A DNA stretch of 64,000 nucleotides from Actinoplanes sp. L3-i22 (GTDB taxonomy: Bacteria > Actinomycetota > Actinomycetes > Mycobacteriales > Micromonosporaceae). This document shows, piece by piece, positions 1 to 8,629 of this stretch (within the stretch, counting starts at the first letter, position 1; each line of letters opens with the position of its first letter). Both the position numbers and the translations under genes were made by a program. The stretch spans positions 938,501 through 1,002,500 of the forward strand of contig NZ_AP024745.1 in NCBI RefSeq assembly GCF_019704555.1, given 5' to 3'. The notes under the pieces were generated by a model. That model worked only from the letters and a program-made list of their open reading frames with translations, did not search any database and was not told where the DNA came from.

Positions 1-113
1 GGGAGTACGGCGACCCGACGATCTGGCGGGTGATCGCCGAGGCGAACGACATCGACGACCCGGTGCGGCTGCGCCCCGGCCGGCAGCTGCTGCTCCCGGC
101 CGTGGAGGGCTGA
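1..113 (+). CDS. LysM-domain eCIS tail protein (Afp7-like), C-terminal end only
   Basis: The window opens inside this gene; about 36 codons (frame starting at base 3) remain before TGA 111-113. The residues read as the end of a LysM module: a YGDPTIW turn, RVIAEAND, and the closing RPGRQLLLP typical of LysM ends. In eCIS and phage tails a LysM protein of the Afp7/gp53 type sits at the tube-baseplate junction. The next gene begins 3 nt later and encodes an Afp8/VgrG-like protein, which is the usual order. Only the C-terminus is visible, so the family is inferred from this motif and the context. Confidence 0.75.
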   Translation, partial: EYGDPTIWRVIAEANDIDDPVRLRPGRQLLLPAVEG

Positions 114-116
114 CGG

Positions 117-1865
117 GTGGGGGTCGGCACCGATCACGTCAACAATCTGCAGCTGGGCCTGCCCGGTCAGCTGCCGCGCAAGTGGGAGCGGCGGCTGGTC
201 TCCGCGTCCGTCGAGGACAGCAGCAACCTGGCCGCGGTGGCCGAGTTGCGGTTCCGGGACGAGCACGGGGTCTTCTACTCGGAGAACGGCATCGCGATCG
301 GGACGAAGGTGACGCTGCGGGTGCGGCGCGGCCGGACCGCCTCGGTCCTGCTCTTCAAGGGTGAGGTGGTCACCCTGGAGTCCCAGCACGACGGGCACGG
401 CACGTTCTCGGTGATCCGCGCGCTGGACCTGTCGCACCGGCTGATGCGCGGGCAGCGGGTGCGCAGTTTCGTCAAGCAGACCCCGTCGGTGATCGCGAAG
501 CGGCTGGCCGGCGCCGCGGGCCTGCCGATCGGCAAGATCGACTCGTTCACCCGGTCGTACGAGATGATCACCCAGCCGAACGTCAGCGACTGGGAGTTCC
601 TCAAGATGCTGGCGGTCGACAACGAGGCCGAGGTCGCGGTGATCGACGGCAAGTTCTACTTCCGGACCAGCGAGCGGGCGTCGACCGCGCCGGGGACCGG
701 GCTGACCGCCGAGCAGAGTCCGAAAGTGATCGAGGCCGGCAACAACGTGCTGGCGGTGCGCTCCACGGTCACCTCGGTCGGCCAGGTGCCGAACGTGACG
801 GTCCGTGGCTGGGATCCCGCCCGCAAGCGGTCGATCAAGACGGAACTGCAGGTCACCGACAGCACCGAGCTGGACATCAAGACCACGCCGCGGAAGGCGA
901 TCCAGCCGTTCGGCAGTGGCGGCGCCGGGCTCAACGTGACCGACGTGCCATACGAGACCGAGGCCGAGACCCGCGTGGTGGCCCGGGCCGTGGCGGCCGA
1001 CGTGACCGCCGCGCTCGCCGAGGTCGAGGTGGGCGTGCGCGGCCGGCCCGAGCTGCGCGCCGGCGTGCCGATGACGCTCAAGAAGATCGGCCCGGAGTTC
1101 GACGGCAAGTACACGATCACGGCGAGCCGGCACGTCTTCGCGCCCGGCTCGGTCTACGAGACCTGGGTGACCGTCAGCGGCCGGCAGGACCGGTCGGTGT
1201 TCGGCCTGGCCGGGGGCGCCGGTGCGCCTGCCCGGCCGGTCCGGGTGCCGGGCCTGGCGATCGGCATCGTCACCGACACCAAGGCCGACGCCCGCCGCCG
1301 GAACCAGGGCCTGGTGCGCCTGCGCTTCCCCTGGCTCACCGACGACACCGAATACCAGACCGATTGGGTACGGACGGTGCAGCTCGGCGGCGTGGCCGGC
1401 GGCGGTGTGGTCAGCCCGGACATCAACGACGAGGTGCTGGTCGGGTTCGAGCAGGGGCTGCTGGACCGGCCGTACGTCATCGGTGGTCTCTACAACGGCA
1501 AGGACAGTCCCTCGCCGCACCAGTCGGACCTGATCGACGGCACCACCGGCAAGGTCAACCGGCGCTCGTTCGCGAGCCGGGCCGGCGACCGGATGGAGCT
1601 GCTCGACTCGCGGCTCAACCCGCAGGGCATCCGGCTGGCCACCGCCAAGGACAAGCTCGTCGTCTTCCTGGACCGCGGCAACAAGAAGATCGTGGTGCAC
1701 GCCGACGGCAAGATCGAGATCGATGCGACCGGCTCGATCGAGGTCCGCGGCAACGGCATCACCCTCGACGCCGGCCGTGGTGACCTGACCCTCAAGGGCC
1801 GTCGCGTCGAGGTGGCCGGCGCCCTGGAGGCGGACATCCACGCGCCCATCGTGAAGCTGAACTGA
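117..1865 (+). CDS. VgrG/gp27-gp5-like eCIS hub-spike protein (Afp8-like)
   Basis: This 582-residue protein should form the central hub and spike of the baseplate of a contractile injection particle. The N-terminal two thirds resemble the phage late-control gpD/VgrG hub fold. Residues about 374-465 carry the gp5 OB-fold signature (IGIVTDTKAD, RLRFPWL, DEVLVGFEQG, VIGGLYNGKD). The last 85 residues are rich in short I/V-D-A-x-G strands (KIEIDATGSIEV, GNGITLDAG) like the needle of VgrG. The start is GTG at 117, 3 nt after the upstream stop. The PAAR tip gene follows after 10 nt, so hub and tip are made together. Confidence 0.9.
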   Translation: MGVGTDHVNNLQLGLPGQLPRKWERRLVSASVEDSSNLAAVAELRFRDEHGVFYSENGIAIGTKVTLRVRRGRTASVLLFKGEVVTLESQHDGHGTFSVIRALDLSHRLMRGQRVRSFVKQTPSVIAKRLAGAAGLPIGKIDSFTRSYEMITQPNVSDWEFLKMLAVDNEAEVAVIDGKFYFRTSERASTAPGTGLTAEQSPKVIEAGNNVLAVRSTVTSVGQVPNVTVRGWDPARKRSIKTELQVTDSTELDIKTTPRKAIQPFGSGGAGLNVTDVPYETEAETRVVARAVAADVTAALAEVEVGVRGRPELRAGVPMTLKKIGPEFDGKYTITASRHVFAPGSVYETWVTVSGRQDRSVFGLAGGAGAPARPVRVPGLAIGIVTDTKADARRRNQGLVRLRFPWLTDDTEYQTDWVRTVQLGGVAGGGVVSPDINDEVLVGFEQGLLDRPYVIGGLYNGKDSPSPHQSDLIDGTTGKVNRRSFASRAGDRMELLDSRLNPQGIRLATAKDKLVVFLDRGNKKIVVHADGKIEIDATGSIEVRGNGITLDAGRGDLTLKGRRVEVAGALEADIHAPIVKLN

Positions 1866-1875
1866 GGAGCCGCGC

Positions 1876-2220
1876 ATGCCGCATCTTCCCGCCGCCCGGA
1901 TCGGCGACCCGATCAGCGACCTGGCCGCCCCGATGGTGCCCGGCCCGCCCACCGGCGTCCTCGGCATGCCGGGCACACCCCCGCTGATGGGCGTGCCGAC
2001 CGTGCTGATCGGCGGCAAGCCGGCCGCCGTGGTCGGCACCGTCGGCGTCTGCACCCCGCACTACCAGCTGCTGGTGACCAACGTCGTCCGCCCGGCCACC
2101 CCGCCCCGGGTCGGCGGCCAGGTGCTGATCGGCGGCTTTCCCGCGGCCCGGCAGTTCGACCAGGTCGTGTGCAACGCCCGGATCGTCGCCGGCGCCCCGA
2201 ACGTCCTGATCGGAGGCTGA
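1876..2220 (+). CDS. PAAR-domain spike tip protein (Afp10-like)
   Basis: A 114-residue protein made almost entirely of one PAAR domain: an early PAARIGDP segment, many Gly/Pro turns, and three VLIGG strands, the last at the very C-terminus. PAAR proteins cap the VgrG trimer with a metal-bound cone that pierces the target membrane; candidate metal ligands here are the His and Cys residues of VCTPHYQ and VVCNAR. No effector domain is fused, so any toxic cargo must be carried elsewhere. It lies between the hub gene and the gp25 gene, 1 nt from the latter. Confidence 0.9.
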   Translation: MPHLPAARIGDPISDLAAPMVPGPPTGVLGMPGTPPLMGVPTVLIGGKPAAVVGTVGVCTPHYQLLVTNVVRPATPPRVGGQVLIGGFPAARQFDQVVCNARIVAGAPNVLIGG

Positions 2221-2221
2221 G

Positions 2222-2644
2222 GTGGCCGAGCAGTTCATCGGCAACGGCTGGGCGTTCCCGCTGCGGGTCGACTCGACCGGCGGGATCGCCCTGGTCAGCC
2301 GGGAGCGGGAGATCGCCGAGGCGATCCGGCTGATCCTGGCCACCGCGCCCGGCGAGCGCCCGATGCGGCCCGAGTTCGGCTGCGGCGTGCACGACTACGT
2401 GTTCGCGCCGGCCGACGAGAACACCGCCGGGCGGATCGCCTTCGAGGTGCGCCGCGCGCTGGACCGCTGGGAGCCGCGGATCGACGTCGCCGACGTGGTG
2501 GTCGGCTTCGACGACGAGGACGCCGGCGTGCTCTACATCGACGTGCGCTACACGATCCGCGGCACCAACGACCCGCGCAACCTGGTCTTCCCGTTCTACG
2601 TCATCCCGTCGCACGACGACCCGGCCGAAGAGAGCGCCGCCTGA
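2222..2644 (+). CDS. gp25/GPW-like baseplate wedge protein (Afp9-like)
   Basis: A 140-residue baseplate wedge subunit of the T4 gp25/P2 gpW family. Family hallmarks are visible: an N-terminal WAFPLRVDSTGGIALVS strand, the EIAEAIRLILAT helix, then GERPMRPEFGCG, where the EFG core is the conserved signature that links wedge and sheath. GTG start at 2222, 1 nt after the PAAR stop. Its stop TGA overlaps the next ATG by one base (2644), so translation is probably coupled to the baseplate-J gene. Confidence 0.92.
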   Translation: MAEQFIGNGWAFPLRVDSTGGIALVSREREIAEAIRLILATAPGERPMRPEFGCGVHDYVFAPADENTAGRIAFEVRRALDRWEPRIDVADVVVGFDDEDAGVLYIDVRYTIRGTNDPRNLVFPFYVIPSHDDPAEESAA

Positions 2645-4593
2645 TGCCGCTGCCCGCACCGAACCTGGACGACCGGCGCTTCCAGCAGCTCGTCGACGAG
2701 GCCAAACGATTCATCCAGCAGCGCGCCCCGGAGTGGAGCGACCACAACGTCTCCGACCCGGGCGTGACGCTGATCGAGGCGTTCGCGCACATGGTCGACC
2801 AGCTGCTCTACCGGCTCAACCGGGTGCCGGACAAGAACTACCTGGCCTTCCTCGACCTGATCGGGGTGCGGCTGTTCCCGCCGGCCGCGGCCCGGGGCGG
2901 CGTCACGTTCTGGCTCTCCGGCCCGCAGGAGCAGCTCGTCGTGATCCCGGCCGGCGCCGAGGTGGCCACCGAGCGCACCGCCACCGAGGACGCGGTCGTC
3001 TTCACCACCGTGGCCGACCTGGCGATCGTGCCCAGCCGGCTCACCCGGCTGCGCCGGCACCCGGCCGCCGGCCCGCCGGTCGACCTGCTCGACGGGGTCG
3101 TCGACGGCCGGGACATGCCGGTCTTCCAGACGACGCCCGCGGTCGGCGACAGCCTGCTCGTCGGGCTCTCCGCGGCCGTGCCGTCCTGCGCGGTGCTGCT
3201 CGAACTGGACAGCCGGGTCGAGGGCGTCGGCGTCGACCCGCGGCAGCCGCCGCTGGTCTGGGAGGCGTGGACCGGCGAGACCTGGACCACGTGCGACGTC
3301 GAGCGGGACGACACCGGCGGGCTGAACCGGCCCGGCGACGTGATCCTGCACGTGCCGGCCGGGCACGCGGCGTCGGTGCAGGCCGGGCAGTCCGCTGCGT
3401 GGCTGCGGTGCCGGCTCGTGGAGCCGGCGCCGGGGCAGCCGTTCTACGCCCAGCCGCCGACCGTGCGCGCGGTCACCGCGTCCACCATCGGCGGGACGGT
3501 GCCGGCGATGCACGCCGAAGCCGTGCTCGACGAGATGGCCGGGGACTCCGAGGGCGTGCCCGGGCAGCGGTTCGCCGTCGCCCGGCCGCCGATCGTCGCG
3601 GACGGCGAGCCGATCGTGGTCGAGACCTCGGACGGCGACGCCTGGGTCGCCTGGAGCGAGGTGGACAGCTTCGCCGGGTCGGAGCCGTTCGACCGGCACG
3701 TGACCATCGACCGGACCAGCGGGGAGATCGGCTTCGGACCGGCGGTCCGGCAGGCGGACGGCACGCTGCGGCAGTTCGGCGCGGTGCCGACGGTCGGCGC
3801 ACGGGTGCGGATCCGGAAATACCGCACGGGAGGCGGCCGGTCCGGCAATGTGGCGCGGCGGGCCTTGTCGGTGCTTCGGACCTCGATTCCGTACGTCAGT
3901 GTGGTGGAGAACCGTGGGCCGGCGTTGGGCGGCGTCGACGGGGAGACCGTGGGCGAGGCTCGACTGCGCGGGCCGGTGCAGTTGCGGGCGCAGGACCGGG
4001 CGGTGACCGCGGCCGACTACGAGCTGCTCGCCCGGCAGGCCGCGCCGGCCGCGGCCCGGGTCCGGTGCCTGCCCGCCGGGGACGGCAGCGACGCCGGCGG
4101 GGTGCGGCTGCTCGTCGTGCCGGCCGCGGTGCCGGACGAGACCGGGCGGCTCCCGTTCGAGGACCTGGTGCCCGACGACACCATGCTGGCCACCATCGCC
4201 GCGGACCTGGAGGCGCGCCGGCCGATCGGGGCGCGACTGGTCGTGGAACCGCCGTTCTACCAGGGGGTCACCGTGGTGGCGCGGTTGCGGCCGCGGGCGG
4301 ATGCGTCCGCCGTGCGTCTTCGGGCGCAGGCCGAGGAGGCGCTCTACCGCTATCTCGACCCGGTGCACGGCGGGCCGGACGGGCAGGGGTGGCCGTTCGG
4401 ACGGCCGGTGCACTCCGGCGAGGTGTTCGGGGTGCTGCAGCGGCTGCCCGGGGTCGAGGTGGTGGAGGAGGTCCGGATGTTCCCGGCCGATCCGCTGACC
4501 GGGCGCCGCGGGGACGAGATCACCCGGATCGAGCTGGACCGGCATGCGCTGGTCTTCTCCCACCAGCACCAGATCCGGGTGGAGGAGCGATGA
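2644..4593 (+). CDS. Putative baseplate assembly protein J-like (Afp11-like)
   Basis: A 649-residue protein matching the large baseplate J-like family found in actinobacterial eCIS and phage-like particles. The N-terminus (PNLDDRRFQQLVDEAKRFI, then SDPGVTLIEAFAHMVDQLLYRLN) is diagnostic; the middle contains RTSGEIGFG and RKYRTGGGRSGNV, and the end has the GEVFGVLQRLPGVE segment common to baseplate J proteins. It should connect wedge to hub. The start overlaps the gp25 stop, and its own stop overlaps a 27-codon micro-ORF before the tail-protein-I gene. Confidence 0.9.
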   Translation: MPLPAPNLDDRRFQQLVDEAKRFIQQRAPEWSDHNVSDPGVTLIEAFAHMVDQLLYRLNRVPDKNYLAFLDLIGVRLFPPAAARGGVTFWLSGPQEQLVVIPAGAEVATERTATEDAVVFTTVADLAIVPSRLTRLRRHPAAGPPVDLLDGVVDGRDMPVFQTTPAVGDSLLVGLSAAVPSCAVLLELDSRVEGVGVDPRQPPLVWEAWTGETWTTCDVERDDTGGLNRPGDVILHVPAGHAASVQAGQSAAWLRCRLVEPAPGQPFYAQPPTVRAVTASTIGGTVPAMHAEAVLDEMAGDSEGVPGQRFAVARPPIVADGEPIVVETSDGDAWVAWSEVDSFAGSEPFDRHVTIDRTSGEIGFGPAVRQADGTLRQFGAVPTVGARVRIRKYRTGGGRSGNVARRALSVLRTSIPYVSVVENRGPALGGVDGETVGEARLRGPVQLRAQDRAVTAADYELLARQAAPAAARVRCLPAGDGSDAGGVRLLVVPAAVPDETGRLPFEDLVPDDTMLATIAADLEARRPIGARLVVEPPFYQGVTVVARLRPRADASAVRLRAQAEEALYRYLDPVHGGPDGQGWPFGRPVHSGEVFGVLQRLPGVEVVEEVRMFPADPLTGRRGDEITRIELDRHALVFSHQHQIRVEER

Positions 4594-4673
4594 CCGTTTT
4601 TTCCGCGCGGCCTTTGCCTTCCGCGCGGCCTTTGCCCTCTGTGCGGGCTCGCTATTTTGGGGAGGCGCGATGA
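4590..4673 (+). CDS. 27-residue micro-ORF coupling two baseplate genes
   Basis: The ATG at 4590 overlaps the preceding stop as ATGA, and its own TGA (4671-4673) overlaps the next ATG (4670) as ATGA. The reading frame therefore fills the gap exactly. The peptide contains a tandem duplication, SARPLP twice, from an 18-bp direct repeat at about 4601-4636. No homologue is recognised. It may be only a ribosome bridge, since the downstream gene also has its own GGAGG at 4661-4665, or a short real peptide. No function is claimed. Confidence 0.35.
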   Translation: MTVFSARPLPSARPLPSVRARYFGEAR

Positions 4674-5218
4674 GCGGGCAGCGGGCGGCGATTCCCGGGC
4701 TGCGGTCGCCGGATCCGGTGGGGCGGCGGCTGCCGGCCGTCTACGCGGGCGACGACCTGGCGCAGCGGCTGACCGGCGGCTTCGACCAGGTGCTCGCGCC
4801 GGTCCACGCGACGCTGGACAGCCTGTGGGCCTACCTGACGCCGGCGCTGGCCCCGGACGACTTCGTCGACTGGCTCGGCGGCTGGGTCGGCGCGACCGCC
4901 GGCCCGGACCGGCCCGCCGACCAGCGGCGGACCACGGTGATCAACGCGGTGGCGACGCACCGGCTGCGGGGGACCGCGGCCGGGCTGCGGGCCGAGATCC
5001 GCGACCTGTTCGGGGTCGAGGCCGAGGTCGTCGAGAGCGGCGGCACGTCGTGGTCGCCGACGCCCGGTTCGGCCCTGCCCGGCGCGGCGGAGCCGGATCT
5101 GCTGGTGCGGGTCCGGGTGGCGGCGCCGTCCGAGGTGTTCGAGGCCCGGCTGCGGGAATTCGTCGAGGCCAATCGGCCGGCCCACGTGCCGTGCCGGATC
5201 GAGGTGCTGCCGGCATGA
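4670..5218 (+). CDS. Phage tail protein I-like baseplate protein (Afp12-like)
   Basis: A 182-residue protein of the P2 tail protein I family, the outer baseplate component that follows baseplate J in phages and eCIS. Recognisable features are RRLPAVYAGDD near the N-terminus, the FVDWLGGWVGA segment and the TVINAVATHRLRGTAAGL helix preceding a short ferredoxin-like end. The ATG at 4670 was chosen because GGAGG lies 5 nt upstream; the frame stays open further upstream (to 4544) but that part overlaps the baseplate-J gene. Its stop overlaps the ATG of the zinc-ribbon gene (5215). Confidence 0.88.
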   Translation: MSGQRAAIPGLRSPDPVGRRLPAVYAGDDLAQRLTGGFDQVLAPVHATLDSLWAYLTPALAPDDFVDWLGGWVGATAGPDRPADQRRTTVINAVATHRLRGTAAGLRAEIRDLFGVEAEVVESGGTSWSPTPGSALPGAAEPDLLVRVRVAAPSEVFEARLREFVEANRPAHVPCRIEVLPA

Positions 5219-6531
5219 CGTTGTGTGACAACTGCGGTTCCCCGGTGACGCCGGGTGACGCCTTCTGCGGCGTGTGCGGCGCCTTCCTCGACTGGTCCGC
5301 CACCCCCGCTCCGACCGCACCTGCCCCGGCCGCACCCGCTACACCGGCCCCGGGCTTGCCCGCTGCTTCCACCTCGTCCGTCTCATCCAGCGCGGAACCG
5401 CACGCTGCCTCGCCGAGCCCCGCCGCTGCCGCTGCCGTCCCGTCGGCCGCTGAGCCTCTCGCGGCAAGTCGTCAGGCAGAGGACAAAGTGGACGCCGAGG
5501 TAGGCGCGGCGGCCGCAAAGGAAGCCGACGAACCGGCTGCGGAAGCGATCGCGGAAGAGCCGAAGCCCGCCGTGACGCCGGAGCCTGCGGAGACGCCGGC
5601 GCCGGTGGAGATGCCGGAGCCTGCGGAGACGCCGGCGCCGGTGGAGACGCCGGCTGTGCGGAATCGGGCGGCGGCGCTGGTCGTGCCCGTGGCCGAGGCA
5701 ACGGCCCCACCGCGGGTGGTGGCGGTGCCCATCGCCGTACCCGAAAATCGCGGAAGCGCCGATCAACCCGGCGCCGTCCAGCCGGGCCGACCCGTCGCCC
5801 CTCGTCCGATTCTTCGCGAATTTTCCGACGTTCCGGACACCTCGGGCGAGGTGAAATGCCCCCATTGCGACACCCTGAACCCGGCCGGCCGCGCGTTCTG
5901 CCGGCACTGCGGCCAGCCCCTCCGCACCGAGGAGGTCGCCGAGAAGGCCCGCCGCCGGTTCCGTTTCACCTGGCCGAAGGGGCGCGGCCGACTCCGGCGA
6001 CTGCTGGCCGTCCTGGCGATCCTGGCCCTGCTCGCGGCCCTGGTCTGGGCCGGGATGCGCTACGGCCCGCGCGCGGTCGACGCGGTCCGGGATCGGCTGG
6101 CCAAGCCCGAGCCGGTCACCCCGGCCGAGGTGACCGCGTCCAGCTCCACCCGGGGGCACGCGGCCGCGCTGGTCATCGACGGGCTGAGCAACCGGTTCTG
6201 GGAGCCGGGCCACGAGAAGCATCCGTGGGTCGAGCTGAGTTTCGGCCGGCCGATCCGGGTGCTGAACGTGATCGTGACCGGGGGCGTCTCCGCCGAGCAG
6301 CAGGTCTACGCGCGCCAGGGCCGCCCGGCCGACGTCCGGCTGGAGCTGTGGACCCCGGACGGCACCCGTACCGAGAAGGACCTGCACCTGGTCGATCACG
6401 CCGGGCCGCAGACGTTCGAGATGGCGGTCGGCGACGTGACCCGGATGCGGCTGACCGTGTCGTCCGGCTACGGCCTGACCTCGGGCAAGGTGCCGTCGAT
6501 CGGCGAGATCGAGGTGTTCAGGCGACCCTGA
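5215..6531 (+). CDS. Zinc-ribbon, single-pass membrane protein with discoidin-like C-terminal domain, last gene of eCIS operon
   Basis: A 438-residue protein. It has an N-terminal zinc ribbon (C4, C7, C18, C21), a long Ala/Pro/Glu-rich linker with a 36-bp internal repeat (nt about 5576-5650), a second zinc ribbon (C215, C218, C229, C232), a basic stretch, one transmembrane helix (about 263-283) and a final domain (about 305-438). The last domain resembles F5/8-type or NADase-associated glycan-binding modules (DGLSNRFWEPG, WVELSFGRPIRVLNVIV, IGEIEVF). With no signal peptide the ribbons should be cytoplasmic and the sugar-binding-like domain outside. Its ATG overlaps the upstream stop, so it belongs to the eCIS transcript; anchoring or docking particles at the envelope is inference. 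Confidence 0.75.
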   Translation: MTLCDNCGSPVTPGDAFCGVCGAFLDWSATPAPTAPAPAAPATPAPGLPAASTSSVSSSAEPHAASPSPAAAAAVPSAAEPLAASRQAEDKVDAEVGAAAAKEADEPAAEAIAEEPKPAVTPEPAETPAPVEMPEPAETPAPVETPAVRNRAAALVVPVAEATAPPRVVAVPIAVPENRGSADQPGAVQPGRPVAPRPILREFSDVPDTSGEVKCPHCDTLNPAGRAFCRHCGQPLRTEEVAEKARRRFRFTWPKGRGRLRRLLAVLAILALLAALVWAGMRYGPRAVDAVRDRLAKPEPVTPAEVTASSSTRGHAAALVIDGLSNRFWEPGHEKHPWVELSFGRPIRVLNVIVTGGVSAEQQVYARQGRPADVRLELWTPDGTRTEKDLHLVDHAGPQTFEMAVGDVTRMRLTVSSGYGLTSGKVPSIGEIEVFRRP

Positions 6532-7225
6532 GCGGGGGGTGCGCCGGGACCCCGAGGGTGTCCAGCACCCGGGCGTACTCCCGGCGGGTCCGCTCGGCCG
6601 CGGCCCGGTCGCCGACCCGGAGCTGGGCCGCGATCAGCAACCGCCACCCGGCGTCGTGGTGGTCGTCGAGGTCCAGCGCGCGCCGGGCCGCCCGGGCCGC
6701 GGCCACCGGCCGCCCGGTCTCGAGTTCCAGCTCGGCGAGCAGCGCGGCGGCGTCCGCGGCCTGGGCCCGGTACCGCGCGCGCTCCGGCACCACCCAGTCG
6801 GCCGGCCCGTCCTCGGGCAGCAGGTCCCCGGTGTAGCACTGCAGCGCCGCCTGGAGCGCCGCCCGGTCCCCGGCCCGGCGCCCCACCCGGTACGCCTCCG
6901 CGAACAGCGTCACGTCCAGGTTGGACTCGGTGACCAGGCGATAGGTCGGCCCGTCCCGGACGATGTACCGCGATGCCCCGCGTGCCACTCCGGGTTCGAG
7001 GAACGTCCGCAGCGTCGACACCGCCACGTGCAGGCTGTTCACCGCGGTGCTGGTGGCCATCTCCGGCCAGAGCGCGTCGATGATCTGTTCCCGGTGGACC
7101 GGCCCGGCCGCCGCGGCCAGGTATCGCAGGAGGGTGCGGCTGCGTGGCCGGACGGCGCCGAGGTCGAGGTCGCGTCCGTCGTCCTCGACCCGGAAGCCGC
7201 CGAAGCAGAACCAGCGCAGCGTCAT
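6518..7225 (-). CDS. SARP-type transcriptional regulator (winged helix + BTAD)
   Basis: A 235-residue protein with an OmpR-type winged helix (about 1-95, with RPRSRTLLRYLAA and NSLHVAVSTLRTFLEP) followed by a bacterial transcriptional activation domain (about 97-235). This is the minimal AfsR/SARP form without an ATPase. SARPs bind direct heptamer repeats near promoters and switch on secondary-metabolite or accessory clusters. The gene converges on the eCIS operon and its 3' end overlaps the zinc-ribbon gene by 14 nt. Its position suggests control of the injection system, but no target repeat could be fixed by eye. Confidence 0.88.
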   Translation of the reverse strand: MTLRWFCFGGFRVEDDGRDLDLGAVRPRSRTLLRYLAAAAGPVHREQIIDALWPEMATSTAVNSLHVAVSTLRTFLEPGVARGASRYIVRDGPTYRLVTESNLDVTLFAEAYRVGRRAGDRAALQAALQCYTGDLLPEDGPADWVVPERARYRAQAADAAALLAELELETGRPVAAARAARRALDLDDHHDAGWRLLIAAQLRVGDRAAAERTRREYARVLDTLGVPAHPPLRVA

Positions 7226-7292
7226 GGTGTCCCCTCTCGGTGACCTCGGCGGGTGTTGACCGTCCGGGCAAAGCGGGCCAACCTGGTGGACC

Positions 7293-7303
7293 GACAGTCT
7301 GTC
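7293..7303. promoter_or_regulatory. Short palindrome between SARP and LuxR genes
   Basis: GACAG-T-CTGTC is an exact odd palindrome, about 70 nt upstream of the SARP start and 130 nt before the first LuxR gene. It could be an operator for either gene. An 11-bp palindrome can arise by chance, so this is only a candidate. Confidence 0.25.
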
Positions 7304-7431
7304 CGATCGGGCTGAGTATCACGGACTCGCGGGTAACAACGGCAGGCGTCAGTTCGGGGACATTGCGGTGTGAGTGATCTTGTGACGGTTGCCCGTTCTG
7401 GCCGCATCTGCGCCGCGGCCTGGGAGGATTG

Positions 7432-7953
7432 ATGACTGATAACAAACCGTCGTATTCCGGCACGGATGCACAGGATGGCCGGTTCCTGTCGCTCGAATCA
7501 CAAAAACCGGGCCGTGCCGCAGATCTCACTATTGAACACTGGCCGATTTCGGACCCGAATCGGCTGGTGAATGCGGCGGTCGTGTTACGAAACGGTGCAA
7601 TTGCCGACCCGCTGGCGCTGATCGCGGCCGGCGCGCGGGCGGTGCTCGCCGACGAGTCCGAACTGGACGCCGCCGGGCCCGCGGTGGCCGCCGGCGGCTC
7701 CTATCTCTCGCCCGCCGTGATGGCCCGGATCCGGCCTGGTGACGCCGCCGAGCCGGTCCGGCTGGCCCCGCGGCAGATCGCCGCGCTGCGCTGCATCGTC
7801 GCCGGCCTCACCCACCGTGCGGCGGCGAAGGAACTGGGTGTCACCGAGCAGACGTTCAACACGTACGCCAAACGCCTGCGCCGCAAGCTCGGCGTGAGCA
7901 ACAAGGCCGAGCTGACGCGACGCGCGGCCGAGTTGGGCCTGATCCCGATGTGA
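7432..7953 (+). CDS. LuxR-family HTH protein with degenerate receiver-like N-terminus (copy 1)
   Basis: A 173-residue protein. The C-terminal 65 residues form a LuxR/GerE four-helix HTH ([20 protein letters not shown], then [20 protein letters not shown] and [14 protein letters not shown]). The N-terminal half lacks the phosphorylatable Asp of a response regulator but keeps an AAGGSYLSP segment like the end of a receiver linker. The ATG at 7432 follows GGGAGG by 4 nt. It is a paralogue of the next gene, with the same order of GG-YLS, HTH and NKAxLTR motifs. Context suggests a role in eCIS regulation. Confidence 0.8.
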   Translation: MTDNKPSYSGTDAQDGRFLSLESQKPGRAADLTIEHWPISDPNRLVNAAVVLRNGAIADPLALIAAGARAVLADESELDAAGPAVAAGGSYLSPAVMARIRPGDAAEPVRLAPRQIAALRCIVAGLTHRAAAKELGVTEQTFNTYAKRLRRKLGVSNKAELTRRAAELGLIPM

Positions 7954-7981
7954 GCGATGTGAGCGATGTGAGCGATGTGAG
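7945..7981 (+). repeat. 9-bp tandem repeat at the end of LuxR copy 1
   Basis: Four copies of GCGATGTGA (the first begins with C) run through the stop codon of the first LuxR gene into the gap before the second. Each copy contains a TGA in the same frame, giving serial stops. The repeat is short and may simply be slippage. Confidence 0.7.
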
Positions 7982-8041
7982 ATCGGAGTTGCCGGTCCAC
8001 TTGCCTCGTCCCGGCCGGCGCCGATGCGATTGGCTCGGCGC

Positions 8042-8629
8042 ATGGAAGTCGTCGCGGTGGTGTCCGATCCGCCGGCCCGGCGCGCGCTGTGCCGGCTGGC
8101 CGGACACCTCGGCGAGGTCCGGCTGGTCGCCTCACCGGCGGAGATCGCGGAGATCGCGGAGATGGCCGACCGACCGGACGTGGTGCTGACCGCCGGCCAG
8201 CCGGCCGCGGTGATGCGCGTGCTCAGCGGCCGGCATCCGGTGGTCGCGGTGGTGCAGGACGCCGCGACGGTCTCGGCCCGGGTGGCGCTGCGGGCCGGGG
8301 TGCGCTCGGTGGTGGGCTTCTCGGCCGGCGCCGACGAGGTGCGGATCGCGGTCGGGGTGGCCCGCGCGGGCGGCGGCTATCTGAGCCGTGAGCTGTCCGG
8401 CCGGCTGCGCGTGGAGTCGGCCGCCGGGGCGTCGCTGGGGCGCCGGGAGAGCGAGACCCTGGCGCTGATCGCGCACGGGTTCACCCACGCGCAGGCCGCG
8501 CGGCGGCTCGGGGTGTCCGAGGCGACCGTCAACTCGTACGTCAGCCGGATCCGCAGCAAGCTGGACGCCGGCAACAAAGCCGACCTGACCAGGATCTTCC
8601 TAGCGGGTACGAGCATCCTGCCGGCGTAG
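8042..8629 (+). CDS. LuxR-family HTH response-regulator-like protein (copy 2)
   Basis: A 195-residue protein with an atypical receiver (about 1-115) and a C-terminal LuxR HTH ([20 protein letters not shown], then [20 protein letters not shown]). The usual phosphoacceptor Asp position is not clearly preserved (DVVLTAGQP replaces the normal DxxMP loop), so activation may be phosphorylation-independent. The ATG at 8042 places the first beta strand at the N-terminus; an in-frame ATG at 8024 is also possible and neither has a clear ribosome site. The 3' end overlaps the convergent STAND gene by 30 nt. Confidence 0.78.
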   Translation: MEVVAVVSDPPARRALCRLAGHLGEVRLVASPAEIAEIAEMADRPDVVLTAGQPAAVMRVLSGRHPVVAVVQDAATVSARVALRAGVRSVVGFSAGADEVRIAVGVARAGGGYLSRELSGRLRVESAAGASLGRRESETLALIAHGFTHAQAARRLGVSEATVNSYVSRIRSKLDAGNKADLTRIFLAGTSILPA

